Below, in pieces: positions 46,305 through 57,319 of a stretch of 64,000 bases of DNA. The translations under genes were made by a program, and so were the position numbers. Origin of the DNA: Protopterus annectens (lineage: Eukaryota > Chordata > Ceratodontiformes > Protopteridae); NCBI RefSeq assembly GCF_019279795.1, contig NC_056744.1, positions 907,811,571 through 907,875,570 on the forward strand, given 5' to 3'. Below the pieces are notes generated by a model. That model made no database searches and had not been told where the DNA came from. It saw only the letters and a list, made by a program, of their open reading frames with translations. Position 1 is the stretch's first letter, and every line of letters starts with the position of its first letter.

Positions 46305-46602
46305 ACAACTCAACAAATTACTTCTCAACTGTCCAAATTGTCGCAGAATGCCCAGTTTTTTGGCCCGTTCTTCATAAAACTTGTCATTTTCTAGCAAACC
46401 ACAGGATGATCTGAGGATTTAAGTCACTAAATAATGGCATACATTTGAGTCTCAAACTTCAATTCATTCAGAAAATGAACCCTGTTGCTTTAGCAGCTTT
46501 CTAAGTTTATATGAACAATATTTAAAATATGTCCCTATTTTGAGCCTTTGCCTCAATTTTGTCGGGCTTTGCCCAGATTTCTTGCACCAAGAGGTATGTG
46601 AT
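46305..46602 (+). mobile_element. 0.3-kb MITE in the ALG14 5' flank
   Basis: It starts TTCTCAACTGTCCAAATTG and ends GCACCAAGAGGTATGTG, with the internal landmarks of the family (ACATTTGAGTCTCAAACTT, then TTTATATGAACAATATTTA and CCCTATTTTGAGCCTTTGCC). The duplicate is at 55,011-55,308. Confidence 0.65.
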
Positions 46603-47105
46603 GGGGACAAATCCAGAAATAATCGGGGGCACCTTTAAGATATTAGTACTGTTCGCCTGAAGCAAAACCTAAAACAACTTACATTCTGTAAAAGTGACTT
46701 TTATTTTTGGTAGCAAAGTGTAATGCATTCCTCTGTACTGGTCACAGGTATGATTTGCTCTGCAAAAATTGCACATTTCCTTAAAAAGGTATCCCACTTT
46801 GTGCATCTGAAAGGTGGCAACCTTGTGTTTATAGGATTGTCATTTGTTGGTTTAATATGAATTAGCATTACCCTTTTTTCTTAAAGTTACTACCCCCTTC
46901 CCAAAAAAATAAACTTTAAAAGTTGTGGGTACCAATAAGTCATGTTAATAAAGAATACATACAAGACTAAAGGAAGTGACGTAGTCGTTTTCTATGATTC
47001 TATCCGTTCAACCTTTATATTGCATTGTGGGGGTTGTAGACTTACGGTTGACATTGGTGGAAAAGAAGCGTGGAATAAGACAGGTTAGAATTACGTATAC
47101 TGCAT
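46603..47105. other. unassigned 5' flank
   Basis: No coding signal. A word GGGGACAAATCCAGAAATAA followed by GGGGGCACC recurs in altered form near 47,608 (GGGGCAAATCCAGAAATAAA), just after the next MITE, so a segment larger than the MITE may be repeated here. Confidence 0.4.
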
Positions 47106-47425
47106 TTAATGAAGGTTATTGTCACTGTACCGCTGTACAGAATTTCGCAGAATGTCTATATTTTGTTTTCATAATTTTGTCCGTTTTTCATAAAGTTGTG
47201 GTTTTCTGGTAAATTAGTGGTAAATCATTAAAGACTGACGTTAGATAATAATGACATATGATTGAGTTTCGGACTTAATGTCCTTCCGAAAATTCATGCT
47301 AAAAACTGTTATTCTATCAACTTTCTAAGTTTGTAGGAGGAGTATTTAAAATTGTCCCTGTTTTTGAGCCTTTATCCCACTTTAATTTATGGCTTCCAGA
47401 TTTCTTGCTTTAAGAGGTGTAATTT
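47106..47425 (+). mobile_element. 0.3-kb MITE in the ALG14 5' flank
   Basis: Landmarks: ACAGAATTTCGCAGAATGTC, TTCATAAAGTTGTGGTTTTC, ATGACATATGATTGAGTTTC, AAGTTTGTAGGAGGAGTATT and CTTTAAGAGGTGTAATTTGG. Terminal repeats are decayed. The duplicate is at 55,812-56,131. Confidence 0.6.
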
Positions 47426-48613
47426 GGTACTAATATGAGTATTTGTTTTTTGACAGTTTGTAGTTATGCATCCGTTCTGCTTTGTGGTGTTGAAAATGTT
47501 CGAATTTTCTGAAAAACAGGAATTTAAAATTGTAACGCTGATCTTTGAGGTCTCTTCGCTTGCATTTTGCCCATGGCTTCCAATTGCATCAAAGTCTCAA
47601 CAGAATCCGGGGCAAATCCAGAAATAAACAGGGACACTTTAAAATATTCCCGCTATTAATATGAGATTTTGGTAGAATAAGATGACGTGTATTAATATAA
47701 ATTTTTTTAAGTTAAAGAAGGTTCTTAATTATTGTCGTTATTTTAAGAGTAAGTCGTCACCTTTTCTCCAAAAGCCACCGGTTTTAGGAGGGATTAAGAG
47801 GGACAGAGCTAAAATTTGAGTTGGAATGAAGGGACAGTTGAGTGGTGTGCGAAACTGCAAAGAATACAGAGTTGTACTCTATGAACATTTATATTAATGG
47901 AGTGACTTTGTTACCCTTTCGCTTTAAGGTCTTCAGAACTGAAATGGAAAAATTTAAAAACAAGTCATGGCTTGGTTGTCAGCTTCTCCGTAATTCAAGA
48001 AAGTCCCCGAATTTATACTTTAGGCAAGAGCAAGATCTTTTTAGAATTCGCTTGTATTTCAGGCAGTTTGCTATCTCTGTGGAAGTTTAAATGTTGGGGG
48101 CTGGTTATTTTTGTTGTAAGCAGTTTAGTTCCAATAAACGGCACCCAAATATATTATTATTAAAGTTGTTGCTATTTTACATTGTGTTCAGTGTTTTGTG
48201 CTCATGAAGACTTGAAGATGAGGCAGGGGCACTGTTAGCTGGTGGATCTGAGTGTAATTCTGAAAGAAAATCACTAATGTATGCATTCATCATCCTTGTA
48301 ACACTGGCAGTAATAAAGGCAGTGTTCGTCGGCTTTACAGATTTCACGATACAGATGCAAGTAATGCTGCTCCTCTTGCAAATGTCCTAAACTGCAGACC
48401 ATCATTTCCTTATTGTGGTCCGTTTACCATTTATACTAATGCACCACTAATTTGTGATTTTGGAAATAAGACCATTTCGTACAAGTTTTACCTCTGTCAG
48501 ACAGCGCTGGTTGACTTCCTTAAAGGAGCCACAAGAGTTTTTACTAATTTGGGCCGCCAAGTCAGACTTAAGTTGCATTATATGTAAGTGCAGAGTTGGG
48601 ATTTGTAGAGGTG
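47426..48613. other. unassigned part of duplicated 5' flank
   Basis: Frames of up to 82 codons (47,842-48,090) are preserved in both copies, but that reflects the recent duplication, not selection. No domain is recognised. Confidence 0.4.
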
Positions 48614-50116
48614 CCTGGGATGACATGCTGGACAAGCCACGCTGCTTCGCAAGGGACGGCTTGCACCTGTCACCCCTGGGATTCCGGATATTGGCAAAGG
48701 CTCTTGCCACTCCCATAGTGCCTTTTTTAGGCAAGGCTCAAATTCTAAACCTACCACCCTAGAACACAAAAAAGGAAAAAAACTAAGGGTAATGCTGCTC
48801 AATGCCAGAAGTCTAAATCTCAAAATGCACGCACTCGAGGCCCTTCTCAGTATGGAGAACATCGATGTCTGTGCTGTGACAGAAACCTGGTTCAAGGCTC
48901 CTGAGAGCACCCCAGCGCTATCAGGTTTTACCTCATATCATGCGTTCCGGCCCCAAAATCCGGACAATACCAAGAAAGGAGGGGGGTATCCATATTCATC
49001 AAGGACACCCACACCTCAAGACTGTTGGCAACGCACGATGCATCGGAGACCATCCAGGTGCAATTAACCATAGGCAAGACTGCTCTGCAAATTGTAGCAT
49101 GTTACAGGCCACCCTCACAAACTCAGGAAACTCACATGGCCTTCCTGAAAACACTAGAGGATATATGTATCACCGAACACCATCATACTAGGTGACTTCA
49201 ATTACCCTAATATAGACTGGGAACACTACTCAAGCCCAAACACCCTAGCCCAAAAGTTCCTGGAATTCATAAACTCAAATGCCATGGAACAACTAGTCAC
49301 CATCCCCACAAGAGGAGATAACATACTTGATCTCATCATCACGAACATGGGAGCACAATGTTCAACACCGAAGTATACCCCTCACTGGTGAGATCAGATC
49401 ACAACTAATCTCGCTGGAGGTCCTCATCCCACCCCACCTGAAATAAAAGACCACAGTAAAGAACTTCTCAAAAGCCGACTTCACACTTCTAAAGACTAGT
49501 GTGGTCTCCTTTCAGGCCCCGACGGCGGAAAACAATACTCAAGCCGCTGAATCACTTACAAACGCCTTCTACCAGCACCTGCAGGACTGCATGGATAAGG
49601 CAATCCCAAGCAAAACAAAGACTCTTTGTACCAAAGGCAAGCGCCCAGTCTGGTGGACCCCAGCCATAAACAAACTCTACAACAAAAGGAGGAAGCTACT
49701 ACAAGATAGAGCAAAATCCTTAAAAGGTAAGACACCCTTGATCACTATAAGTAAAAACTAAGAGCTCTCATAAAATCATCCAAAGCAAATTTCGAGAAAA
49801 AATAGCTAAAGACTCAAAAGACAATCATAAGGCCTTCTTTAGCTATGTTAGAAACCTAGGAGGAAACTCCCAGATATGCTCAGAACTAGTTCAAAATGAT
49901 GTGAAGATTACTGATCCTACAGACATTGCCAACATACTGGCTGACAGGTTCAGTGCAAACTCCCCAAAAGGAGAGATATCTCTACCAAATGAGTGCAGCC
50001 CCCCAAACATCTCCAGCGCCCAAGTGAGAACTGCTCTCTCCAAAGCAAAAAACACAGCATCCATGGGACCCGATGGTGTCCCCGGCTGTGTGCTCCACGA
50101 ACTCAATGAGGAATTA
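48614..50116 (+). mobile_element. CR1-type LINE fragment: ORF1 esterase end, EN, RT start
   Basis: The fragment starts with DDMLDKPRCFARDGLHLSP (48,618-48,675) and LGFRILAKALATPIVPF. DGLHLS matches the catalytic Asp-x-x-His of the SGNH esterase in CR1 ORF1. ORF2 then begins near 48,790 with MLLNARSLNLKMHALEAL, NIDVCAVTETWF (catalytic Glu), LGDFNYPNIDWEHY near 49,190 and RGDNILDLIITN near 49,315, followed by SKAKNTASMGPDGVPG near 50,045. Frames change several times. It belongs to the same family as 20.5-23.3 kb. The 3' half is missing where the Penelope-like element starts, and its left end coincides exactly with the end of duplication copy 1. Confidence 0.88.
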
Positions 50117-50120
50117 AGTG

Positions 50121-50265
50121 TTTTGGCGCAATTTTTAAATGATTGTATTGGTTTACGTATAAAAAGGATGTTATGGTGCTTTTTGACTGTTCTGAAGAAG
50201 ACTGGGTTCCAGTTGAAAGCGCTTAACTGCCATAGGATTGTGGAATAAAAGAATTTACACCCTTT
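50121..50265 (+). repeat. Penelope-like left terminal repeat with hammerhead-like core
   Basis: CTGAAGA (50,192-50,198), a 5-bp stem with ACTGG and CCAGT, and GAAA (50,215-50,218), then GCGCTT, follow the hammerhead core order CUGANGA-stem II-GAAA. A convincing stem III partner and cleavage site were not found, so activity is doubtful. Hammerhead motifs are known in Penelope-like terminal repeats. Confidence 0.5.
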
Positions 50266-50344
50266 CGTGTACGAGTTTCTTTGGAAAGTTCCTGTTCTTT
50301 TCACTATTGGAGTTGTTGAACTTTCTTTTTATTTATTGGTTGAC

Positions 50345-51772
50345 ATGGCTGAACAGGAGACTACCTTAGAGGCTTCATTGTCTCGAGAGGAGTTCAATGG
50401 ACTTCGGGCTGAAGTATCAGCCGTGCAGAGCGAAATACGTAAACTGTTTGAACTCTTAAACAGTATTGCTTCTAATAAGGTACTTCCAAACAGTATTGGT
50501 TTTAATAAGGCACTTCAGGCTTCTAATAATGGATTGCAAACTATGCCTGATTTGCATTCACCCCAAAGTGACGGTTGTTCATCGAAAGAAAGCACGTTGG
50601 CGTTTAGAAGGGAAGGGGAAGTCCCTGAAGAAAACCGGAAGGTGTCTGGCGTTGACGCATCGGGACATGAGGCAACGAGTTTCAGGAGGAGGTTACCCAC
50701 ACCTGAACGTGGCTTTCCCGTAGCTTTACTACCTTCGGAGGATGCAGTTCACAACAACAAAGCTACAATAGATTTACCGGATACTAGTGACGGTTTTGCC
50801 ATATCACCTAAAGAACAGCGGCGGTTTGTTTTTCACGATGAAGCACTCACACCAGCCCAGGACTTTACTTTCGATTTTAGTATCTCGAGGGCAAGACGTG
50901 AGGCCGAACGGAATGGGGCTAGACCAAAGACGGTATACACGAACAAACCCAACGGGAGTATTCAGCAGAAACATCATATTGATAAAAAAGGTACTGTTGC
51001 CTGTATTATATCTAGCCCTAAACCTAAACAAACAAAAAGGATTTTTGATCAATCTGAATACAATAAAATAATGAATAGTGAATTGTTTACCACAAAGACA
51101 AATGAAAGAGAGCTATTTGAAAATGTTCTAAATGGACACGGTGATATGTATGACTTTGGTAAAAAGAATTACAATAAGAAATTTAATGAGAAAAATCACA
51201 TATATAGCTCTCTGAAAGAAATGATTTATGACTTTGGTAAGAAACTCACTGCATATAATAACGCAAAAATAGATGTTAATTATTTAAAAAATTTTATAAA
51301 TCTGAAGATGGTACCTAAAGGTTTACGATTTTTTAAATTACCATTAGGCATATTTTATAATGTGGAAGTGATGAATGAATTTAATAGTATGTTTGATGGT
51401 TTTGGAATTGCTTTCATGGAACTGTTATTAAAATATCAACATGAGAAACGTGACTTCTTAGGAGATGAGTTAGAAGTCATGTATGAGACTATATGTAATG
51501 ATGTAGATTATGAGACCTGGAATGATCTTTTTAAAAAACAATTTTATCAAGCTGAGAGTAGGGCCAATATTATATTTGATAGGAAAAGCAAGAAACTAAC
51601 TAGGGACCACGAAGCATACAGTAACAACAGAGCTTATATATGGCCTAAAGTCAAAGAGTCAGAAGTAGATTTTATGTCCACCCCCCGTCGGACTACACAT
51701 AGGGATTTTCAGAGTGCCAAGCCTCTTTTTGCAAGACATCCCAACAAACAGTGGACCCAATACAAAAAATAG
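50345..51772 (+). pseudogene. Penelope-like element first ORF
   Basis: Likely start MAEQETTLEASLSREEFNGL at about 50,345; a methionine 26 codons upstream is in frame. The N-terminus is predicted coiled coil (AEVSAVQSEIRKLFELL). The middle is low complexity with basic words (KRIFDQSEYNKI), and the C-terminus is helical (ANIIFDRKSKKLTRDHEAYS). I know no function. It is open throughout, unlike the following part, and its end overlaps the RT region by about 20 bp. Confidence 0.6.
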
Positions 51773-53200
51773 ATCAACATTCCCACACAGGAGCCAGTGT
51801 AGTTACAGTAGACAAGACTTATGAAACTGAATTTGTGACATTTACCCCTCTTATTGATCAGAATATTGTTTTGGAGGGAAATACAACTAGTAGTAGGAAG
51901 TCATCTTTGAATTATCCTATGGTCACATGTTTTGAAGGTTTCAAAGTCTATAACTACACAGATGTGGAGGTAAATGACGACTTCATTCGGGTCATGCACA
52001 AAGGAATGAAGTTTATTCCTACTGTTAGCAATAATTTAGTTGATAATATTAAGCAGGTGAAACTTTTTTGTCGCAAACTCAATTTGGCTGTGATTTTTGA
52101 TGGCTCAACGGACCAGGTAGTTGGTACGGAAAACACACAGTTGCGCAAAAAGAGTTCCTATGTTCCTGTATCTCATCCCAGTATATCAAATTTTGAGAAA
52201 TTGGTTAGTCAAGATATTTACAGACTACACAGGGACATTAGACATAGGAACTTGTTGTATAATGGTCCACCACACAATCTCACTCAATCAGAAAAGGAAT
52301 GTCTTAATCAAGTGATGCATAACAAAGAGATACGCATCATGAAACCCGACAAGGGTGGTGGGCTAGTACTTTTTTACGTTGAAGCATACAAGTCTTGCAT
52401 CTATGACATCTTAAATCAGGCAGACACTTACGAAAATGTCTCCTTAAATCAGATTAACATCGGACACCATCGTATAGATCTGGCTATAGAGGAATATTTA
52501 ATAGACAACAGGATTACTAATGACACTTACATGTTTTTAAAGAATGACCACCCCATTTTGGCAACCATTGTTGGCATACCCAAACTTCATAAATCCTTGG
52601 AGCAACCACCCTTCAGACCCATCATTTCCGGCTCCCATTCCAAGACTTACAACATAGGGAAATGGATTGATCACCAGCTAAAACACATTTATGGAAATAT
52701 CCCACACATCATGAAAGATTCGTGGAGTTTTTTGGGCAATTACAACATGAATATTGGAGATCAGACCTCATCTTAGTCACCATTGATGTGGTCGATCTTT
52801 TCTCCAGTATACCCAGAGAACTAGGAATCGAACAGTTCTCAAATAGCCTCAGGAAACATGCAGGGGTTAGTTGGGACAAGGTTGTGTTGCTGTGTGACAT
52901 GATGGGACTTGTGTTAGATCACAATTATATTGTGTTTCAAGGGGAATATTTCAAGCAAACAAAAGGTGTTGCTATGGGTGCGTCGTGTGCCCTTATCTTT
53001 GCCAACATGGTGATGCTGGAATGGGAAGAGGAAGTGTTATTTAAGAGTCATTTTTATACCTACATCACATTCTATGCCAGATATTTGGATGACATTTTTA
53101 TTTTGTGGAAGGCCTCTATAGAGGAATTACAAGAATTTGTCTTTCATTAACCTCTCCTCTACATTTTTAAAATTTACTCATCAAACTAGTACTGTGGACA
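51751..53200 (+). pseudogene. Penelope-like reverse transcriptase region
   Basis: Family motifs in order: NLTQSEKECLNQVMHNKEI, RIMKPDKGGGLVLF, TIVGIPKLHKSLEQPPFRP, TIDVVDLFSSIPRELGI, QTKGVAMGASCALIFANMV and ARYLDDIFILWKAS with the catalytic DD near 53,080-53,100. Penelope RTs are related to telomerase and copy the element at the target. The region is interrupted. Confidence 0.85.
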
Positions 53201-53599
53201 TTGCTTATTTGGACGTCTTGGTTGGTCTTGACCAACACACATTCACTTCTAGAATTTTTCGCAAACCAACTTTTTCCAATGATTACCTACATTTTACAAG
53301 TAACCATCCTCCACATATTTTTAAAAACATCGTAAAGGGGCAGTGTATCCATGCAGCGAGGATGTCTTCGACTGAAGCTGTGATGAGAACGGAACTTGAT
53401 ACCATTAGGACATTATTTAGTAATCGTGGATATCCGGATCACATGCTCCTGGATACAATAGAATATGTGGGTAATGAATGGGGTAAGAAATACCCCCCTT
53501 TATTAGGTAAATATATAGTTAATGAAAAACATGAAGGGCTGCCATCCAGTTATTCTAGTCGAGCATGTATTTTGACTTACACTCCACATACGTGTTTTA

Positions 53600-54205
53600 T
53601 TAAGGACATATTACGACAACATTGGAATATACTTGTTAGTTCGAATTTGGAACGTAATGTGGGAAATTCCCCTGAATTTGTATATGACAGGCATTAATAT
53701 AAAAAGATTATTAGAGAAAGCCAATTATGATAATGCCACAAAGGATATGTACAAAGGCACAACAAAATGTGGCAGATGTAAACAGTGTAAGTTTATTAAT
53801 GAATCTAGATACATTAGACTTAAAAACTTCAACTCTACATGTATCAGAACTAGAACTGGAAATTGCAACACAAGTAGGGTGATATATATTGCTACATGTT
53901 GTACTTGTCCTATGTATTACATAGGCAAGACTGAAAGAGTTTTCAAAAAGCGTATATATGAACACCTTTACCGTATTCAGAGGAAGGACATGAAGAACGC
54001 ATTGTTTAAACATATCCATGAATATGGTAAAGAGCACACTTTTCAGTTTGCTATTATAGATACCATTAGTTATTCAATATTTGGGGGGAATTGGAAGATG
54101 AAATTAGCGGCCTTGGAAAGCAGATGGCAGATTTTATTAGACGCTACTAGACCCCCAGGACTAAACGAGTCCATCAGTATCAAACCTTTCTTGGTCCTCT
54201 CTTAG
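53600..54205 (+). pseudogene. Penelope-like GIY-YIG endonuclease region
   Basis: VIYIATCCTCPMYYIGKTER and FKKRIYEHLYRIQRKDMKN near 53,880-53,990 match the GIY-YIG fold with its catalytic Arg and the CCHH-like cysteines typical of Penelope elements. It nicks the target DNA. Confidence 0.85.
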
Positions 54206-54607
54206 TATAAGTCATTGAGTTATTATAGTATTAGTAATATACTTATTGATTCATTAAAGAGTCTCAAGTCTTTAAATATTGATAGTAGTATGAATTTGAA
54301 ATAGAGTTTCTGTTTTTATATATTATATATAGTTAACATACATGTTTCATAACAAACATATTTAAAAATAATTTTAAATTCATAAATGTTTTATAAATAT
54401 TTTATATAGTCCAATAGTTTGATAGCATAATTAATGTATATACTAGATAAGGGTTTATTTAAATATCTAGGAAGATTATAAATATTGATTTTATATGGTT
54501 ATTGCTGCTGAATGTGCACTGTATCTTTAACTGTTTTGGCGCAATTTTTAAATGATTGTATTGGTTTACGTATAAAAAGGATGTTATGGTGCTTTTTGAC
54601 TTTGGGC

Positions 54608-54742
54608 TCCAGCAACAGCCAAAACGCGGACGAAACCTTTTCTCCCAGGTTTGCAATCTCGTGTCCTAAGAATAATTAGTAACCGAGCCAATAAAACAAC
54701 GAGTAAAACACAAAAAGTTAAAACAAGTAACTGAAAATCCAT
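54608..54742 (-). pseudogene. ALG14: truncated duplicate of ALG14 exon 1
   Basis: ATG at 54,742 starts the same peptide (MDFQLLVLTF...) with one visible amino-acid change near the end (Ser to Arg before VLAVAG). After GCTGGA the sequence leaves the exon and enters Penelope-like element sequence, giving AQSQKAP and a stop. The last five exon bases and the splice donor are missing, so it cannot splice to exon 2 in the normal way. The CCAAT box upstream is retained. Frame and length otherwise match copy 1. Confidence 0.7.
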
Positions 54743-57319
54743 ATCCCTGGAAGAATCTGAAGTCTCTGTGAACTACAGTGGCTTAAATTGGTCAAACTTT
54801 ATGCATTCGGCATCAATCATTGAAAAACGAGTTTAGCGGCTTAAACCGAAAGTTGATTATTCACTATTGTGCTTACTAGACGAAAGAAAGACTCAGAGAA
54901 ATTACCACGGGGTTTGCACGATTTTATTGCTACCGAGAATATCAGTGTGAGCACGCTCAAAATTACAAAGTAGAAAAATATGGCAGCATAGCTTTCGACA
55001 AATCAGGGACACAACTCAACAAATTACTTCTCAACTGTCCAAATTGTCGCAGAATGCCCAGTTTTTTGGCCCGTTCTTCATAAAACTTGTCATTTTCTAG
55101 CAAACCACAGGATGATCTGAGGATTTAAGTCACTAAATAATGGCATACATTTGAGTCTCAAACTTCAAATCATTCAGAAAATGAACACTGTTGCTTTAGC
55201 AGCTTTCTAAGTTTATATGAACAATATTTAAAATATGTCCCTATTTTGAGCCTTTGCCTCAATTTTGTCGGGCTTTGCCCAGATTTCTTGCACCAAGAGG
55301 TATGTGACGGGGACAAATCCAGAAATAATCGGGGGCACCTTTAAGATATTAGTACTGTTCGCCTGAAGCAAAACCTAAAACAACTTACATTCTGTAAAAG
55401 TGACTTTTATTTTGGTAGCAAAGTGTAATGCATTCCTCTGTACTGGTCACAGGTATGATTTGCTCTGCAAAATTGCACATTTCCTTAAAAGGTATCCCAC
55501 TTTGTGCATCTGAAAGGTGGCAACCTTGTGTTTATAGGATTGTCATTTGTTGGTTTAATATGAATTAGCATTACCCTTTTTTCTTAAAGTTACTACCCCC
55601 TTCCCAAAAAAAAAATAAACTTTAAAAGTTGTGGGTACCAATAAGTCATGTTAATAAAGAATACATACAAGACTAAAGGAAGTGACGTAGTCGTTTTCTA
55701 TGATTCTATCCGTTCAACCTTTATATTGCATTGTGGGGGTTGTAGACTTACGGTTGACATTGGTGGAAAAGAAGCGTGGAATAAGACAGGTTAGAATTAC
55801 GTATACTGCCTTTAATGAAGGTTATTGTCACTGTACCGCTGTACAGAATTTCGCAGAATGTCTATATTTTGTTTTCATAATTTTGTCCGTTTTTCATAAA
55901 GTTGTGGTTTTCTGGTAAATTAGTGGTAAATTATTAAAGACTGACGTTAGATAATAATGACATATGATTGAGTTTCGGACTTAATGTCCTTCCGAAAATT
56001 CATGCTAAAAACTGTTATTCTATCAACTTTCTAAGTTTGTAGGAGGAGTATTTAAAATTGTCCCTGTTTTTGAGCCTTTATCCCACTTTAATTTATGGCT
56101 TCCAGATTTCTTGCTTTAAGAGGTGTAATTTGGTACTAATATGAGTATTTGTTTTTTGACACTTTGCAGTTATGCATCCGTTCTGCTTTGTGGTGTTGAA
56201 AATGTTCGAATTTTCTGAAAAACAGGAATTTAAAATTGTAACGCTGATCTTTGAGGTCTCTTCGCTTGCATTTTGCCCATGGCTTCCAATTGCATCAAAG
56301 TCTCAACAGAATCCGGGGCAAATCCAGAAATAAACAGGGACACTTTAAAATATTACCGCTATTAATATGAGATTTTGGTAGAATAAGATGACGTGTATTA
56401 ATATAATTTTTTTTAAGTTAAAGAAGGCTCTTAATTATTGTCGTTATTTTAAGAGTAAGTCGTCACCTTTTCTCCAAAAGCCGCCGGTTTTAGGAGGGAT
56501 TAAGAGGGACAGAGCTAAAATTTGAGTTGGAATGAAGGGACAGTTGAGTGGTGTGCGAAACTGCAAAGAATACAGAGTTGTACTCTATGAACATTTATAT
56601 TAATGGAGTGACTTTGTTACCCTTTCGCTTTAAGGTCTTCAGAACTGAAATGGAAAAATTTAAAAACAAGTCATGGCTTGGTTGTCAGCTTCTCCGTAAT
56701 TCAAGAAAGTCCCCGAATTTATACTTTAGGCAAGAGCAAGATCTTTTTAGAATTCGCTTGTATTTCAGGCAGTTTGCTATTTCTGTGGAAGTTTAAATGT
56801 TGGGGGCTGGTTATTTTTGTTGTAAGCAGTTTAGTTCCAATAAACGGCACCCAAATATATTATTATTAAAGTTGTTGCTATTTTACATTGTGTTCAGTGT
56901 TTTGTGCTCATGAAGACTTGAAGATGAGGCAGGGGCACTGTTAGCTGGTGGATCTGAGTGTAATTCTGAAAGAAAATCACTAATGTATGCATTCATCATC
57001 CTTGTAACACTGGCAGTAATAAAGGCAGTGTTCGTCAGCTTTACAGATTTCACGATACAGATGCAAGTAATGCTGCTCCTCTTGCAAATGTCCTAAACTG
57101 CAGACCATCATTTCCTTATTGTGGTCCGTTTACTATTTATACTAATGCACCACTAATTTGTGATTTTGGAAATAAGACCATTTCGTACAAGTTTTACCTC
57201 TGTCAGACAGCGCTGGTTGACTTCCTTAAAGGAGCCACAAGAGTTTTTACTAATTTGGGCCGCCAAGTCAGACTTAAGTTGCATTATATGTAAGTGCAGA
57301 GTTGGGATTTGTAGAGGTG
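54608..57319. repeat. segmental duplication, copy 2
   Basis: Second copy of 45,902-48,613, same orientation, same length. The left edge lies inside ALG14 exon 1; the right edge after GTAGAGGTG continues into unrelated sequence (57,320 onward), which may be the original 5' flank of ALG14. Confidence 0.95.

Larger units (their letters stand above)
45902..48613. repeat. segmental duplication, copy 1 (ALG14 exon 1 and 5' flank)
   Basis: This 2,712-bp block recurs as a direct repeat at 54,608-57,319 with a constant offset of 8,706 bp at both ends. I counted about 20 substitutions and small indels in homopolymers by eye, about 99% identity. Copy 1 contains the intact exon and donor. The right boundary falls after GTTGGGATTTGTAGAGGTG; beyond it copy 1 continues into a CR1 LINE. 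Confidence 0.95.
50117..54607 (+). mobile_element. Penelope-like element (Neptune-like), nearly whole
   Basis: A retroelement with RT and a GIY-YIG nuclease. A 75-bp direct repeat marks the ends: GTTTTGGCGCAATTTTTAAA and following bases at 50,121-50,190 and 54,533-54,601. Order: terminal repeat, first ORF (about 50.35-51.77 kb), RT (51.75-53.2 kb), nuclease (53.6-54.2 kb), AT-rich tail, partial terminal repeat. All parts are present in order, with roughly three interruptions in the RT-nuclease region. A first ORF of this size is unusual, since many Penelope-like elements have one ORF. The right end lies directly against duplication copy 2. Confidence 0.88.

Noticed and set aside
47842-48090. 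82-codon frame conserved in both duplication copies
   Set aside because: Identity reflects a recent duplication; it has no domain and overlaps another conserved frame.
45902-57319. Long direct repeats read as LTRs of one large retroelement
   Set aside because: The repeats have no TG...CA ends, contain a host exon, lack a primer site, and the interior is two unrelated retroelements.
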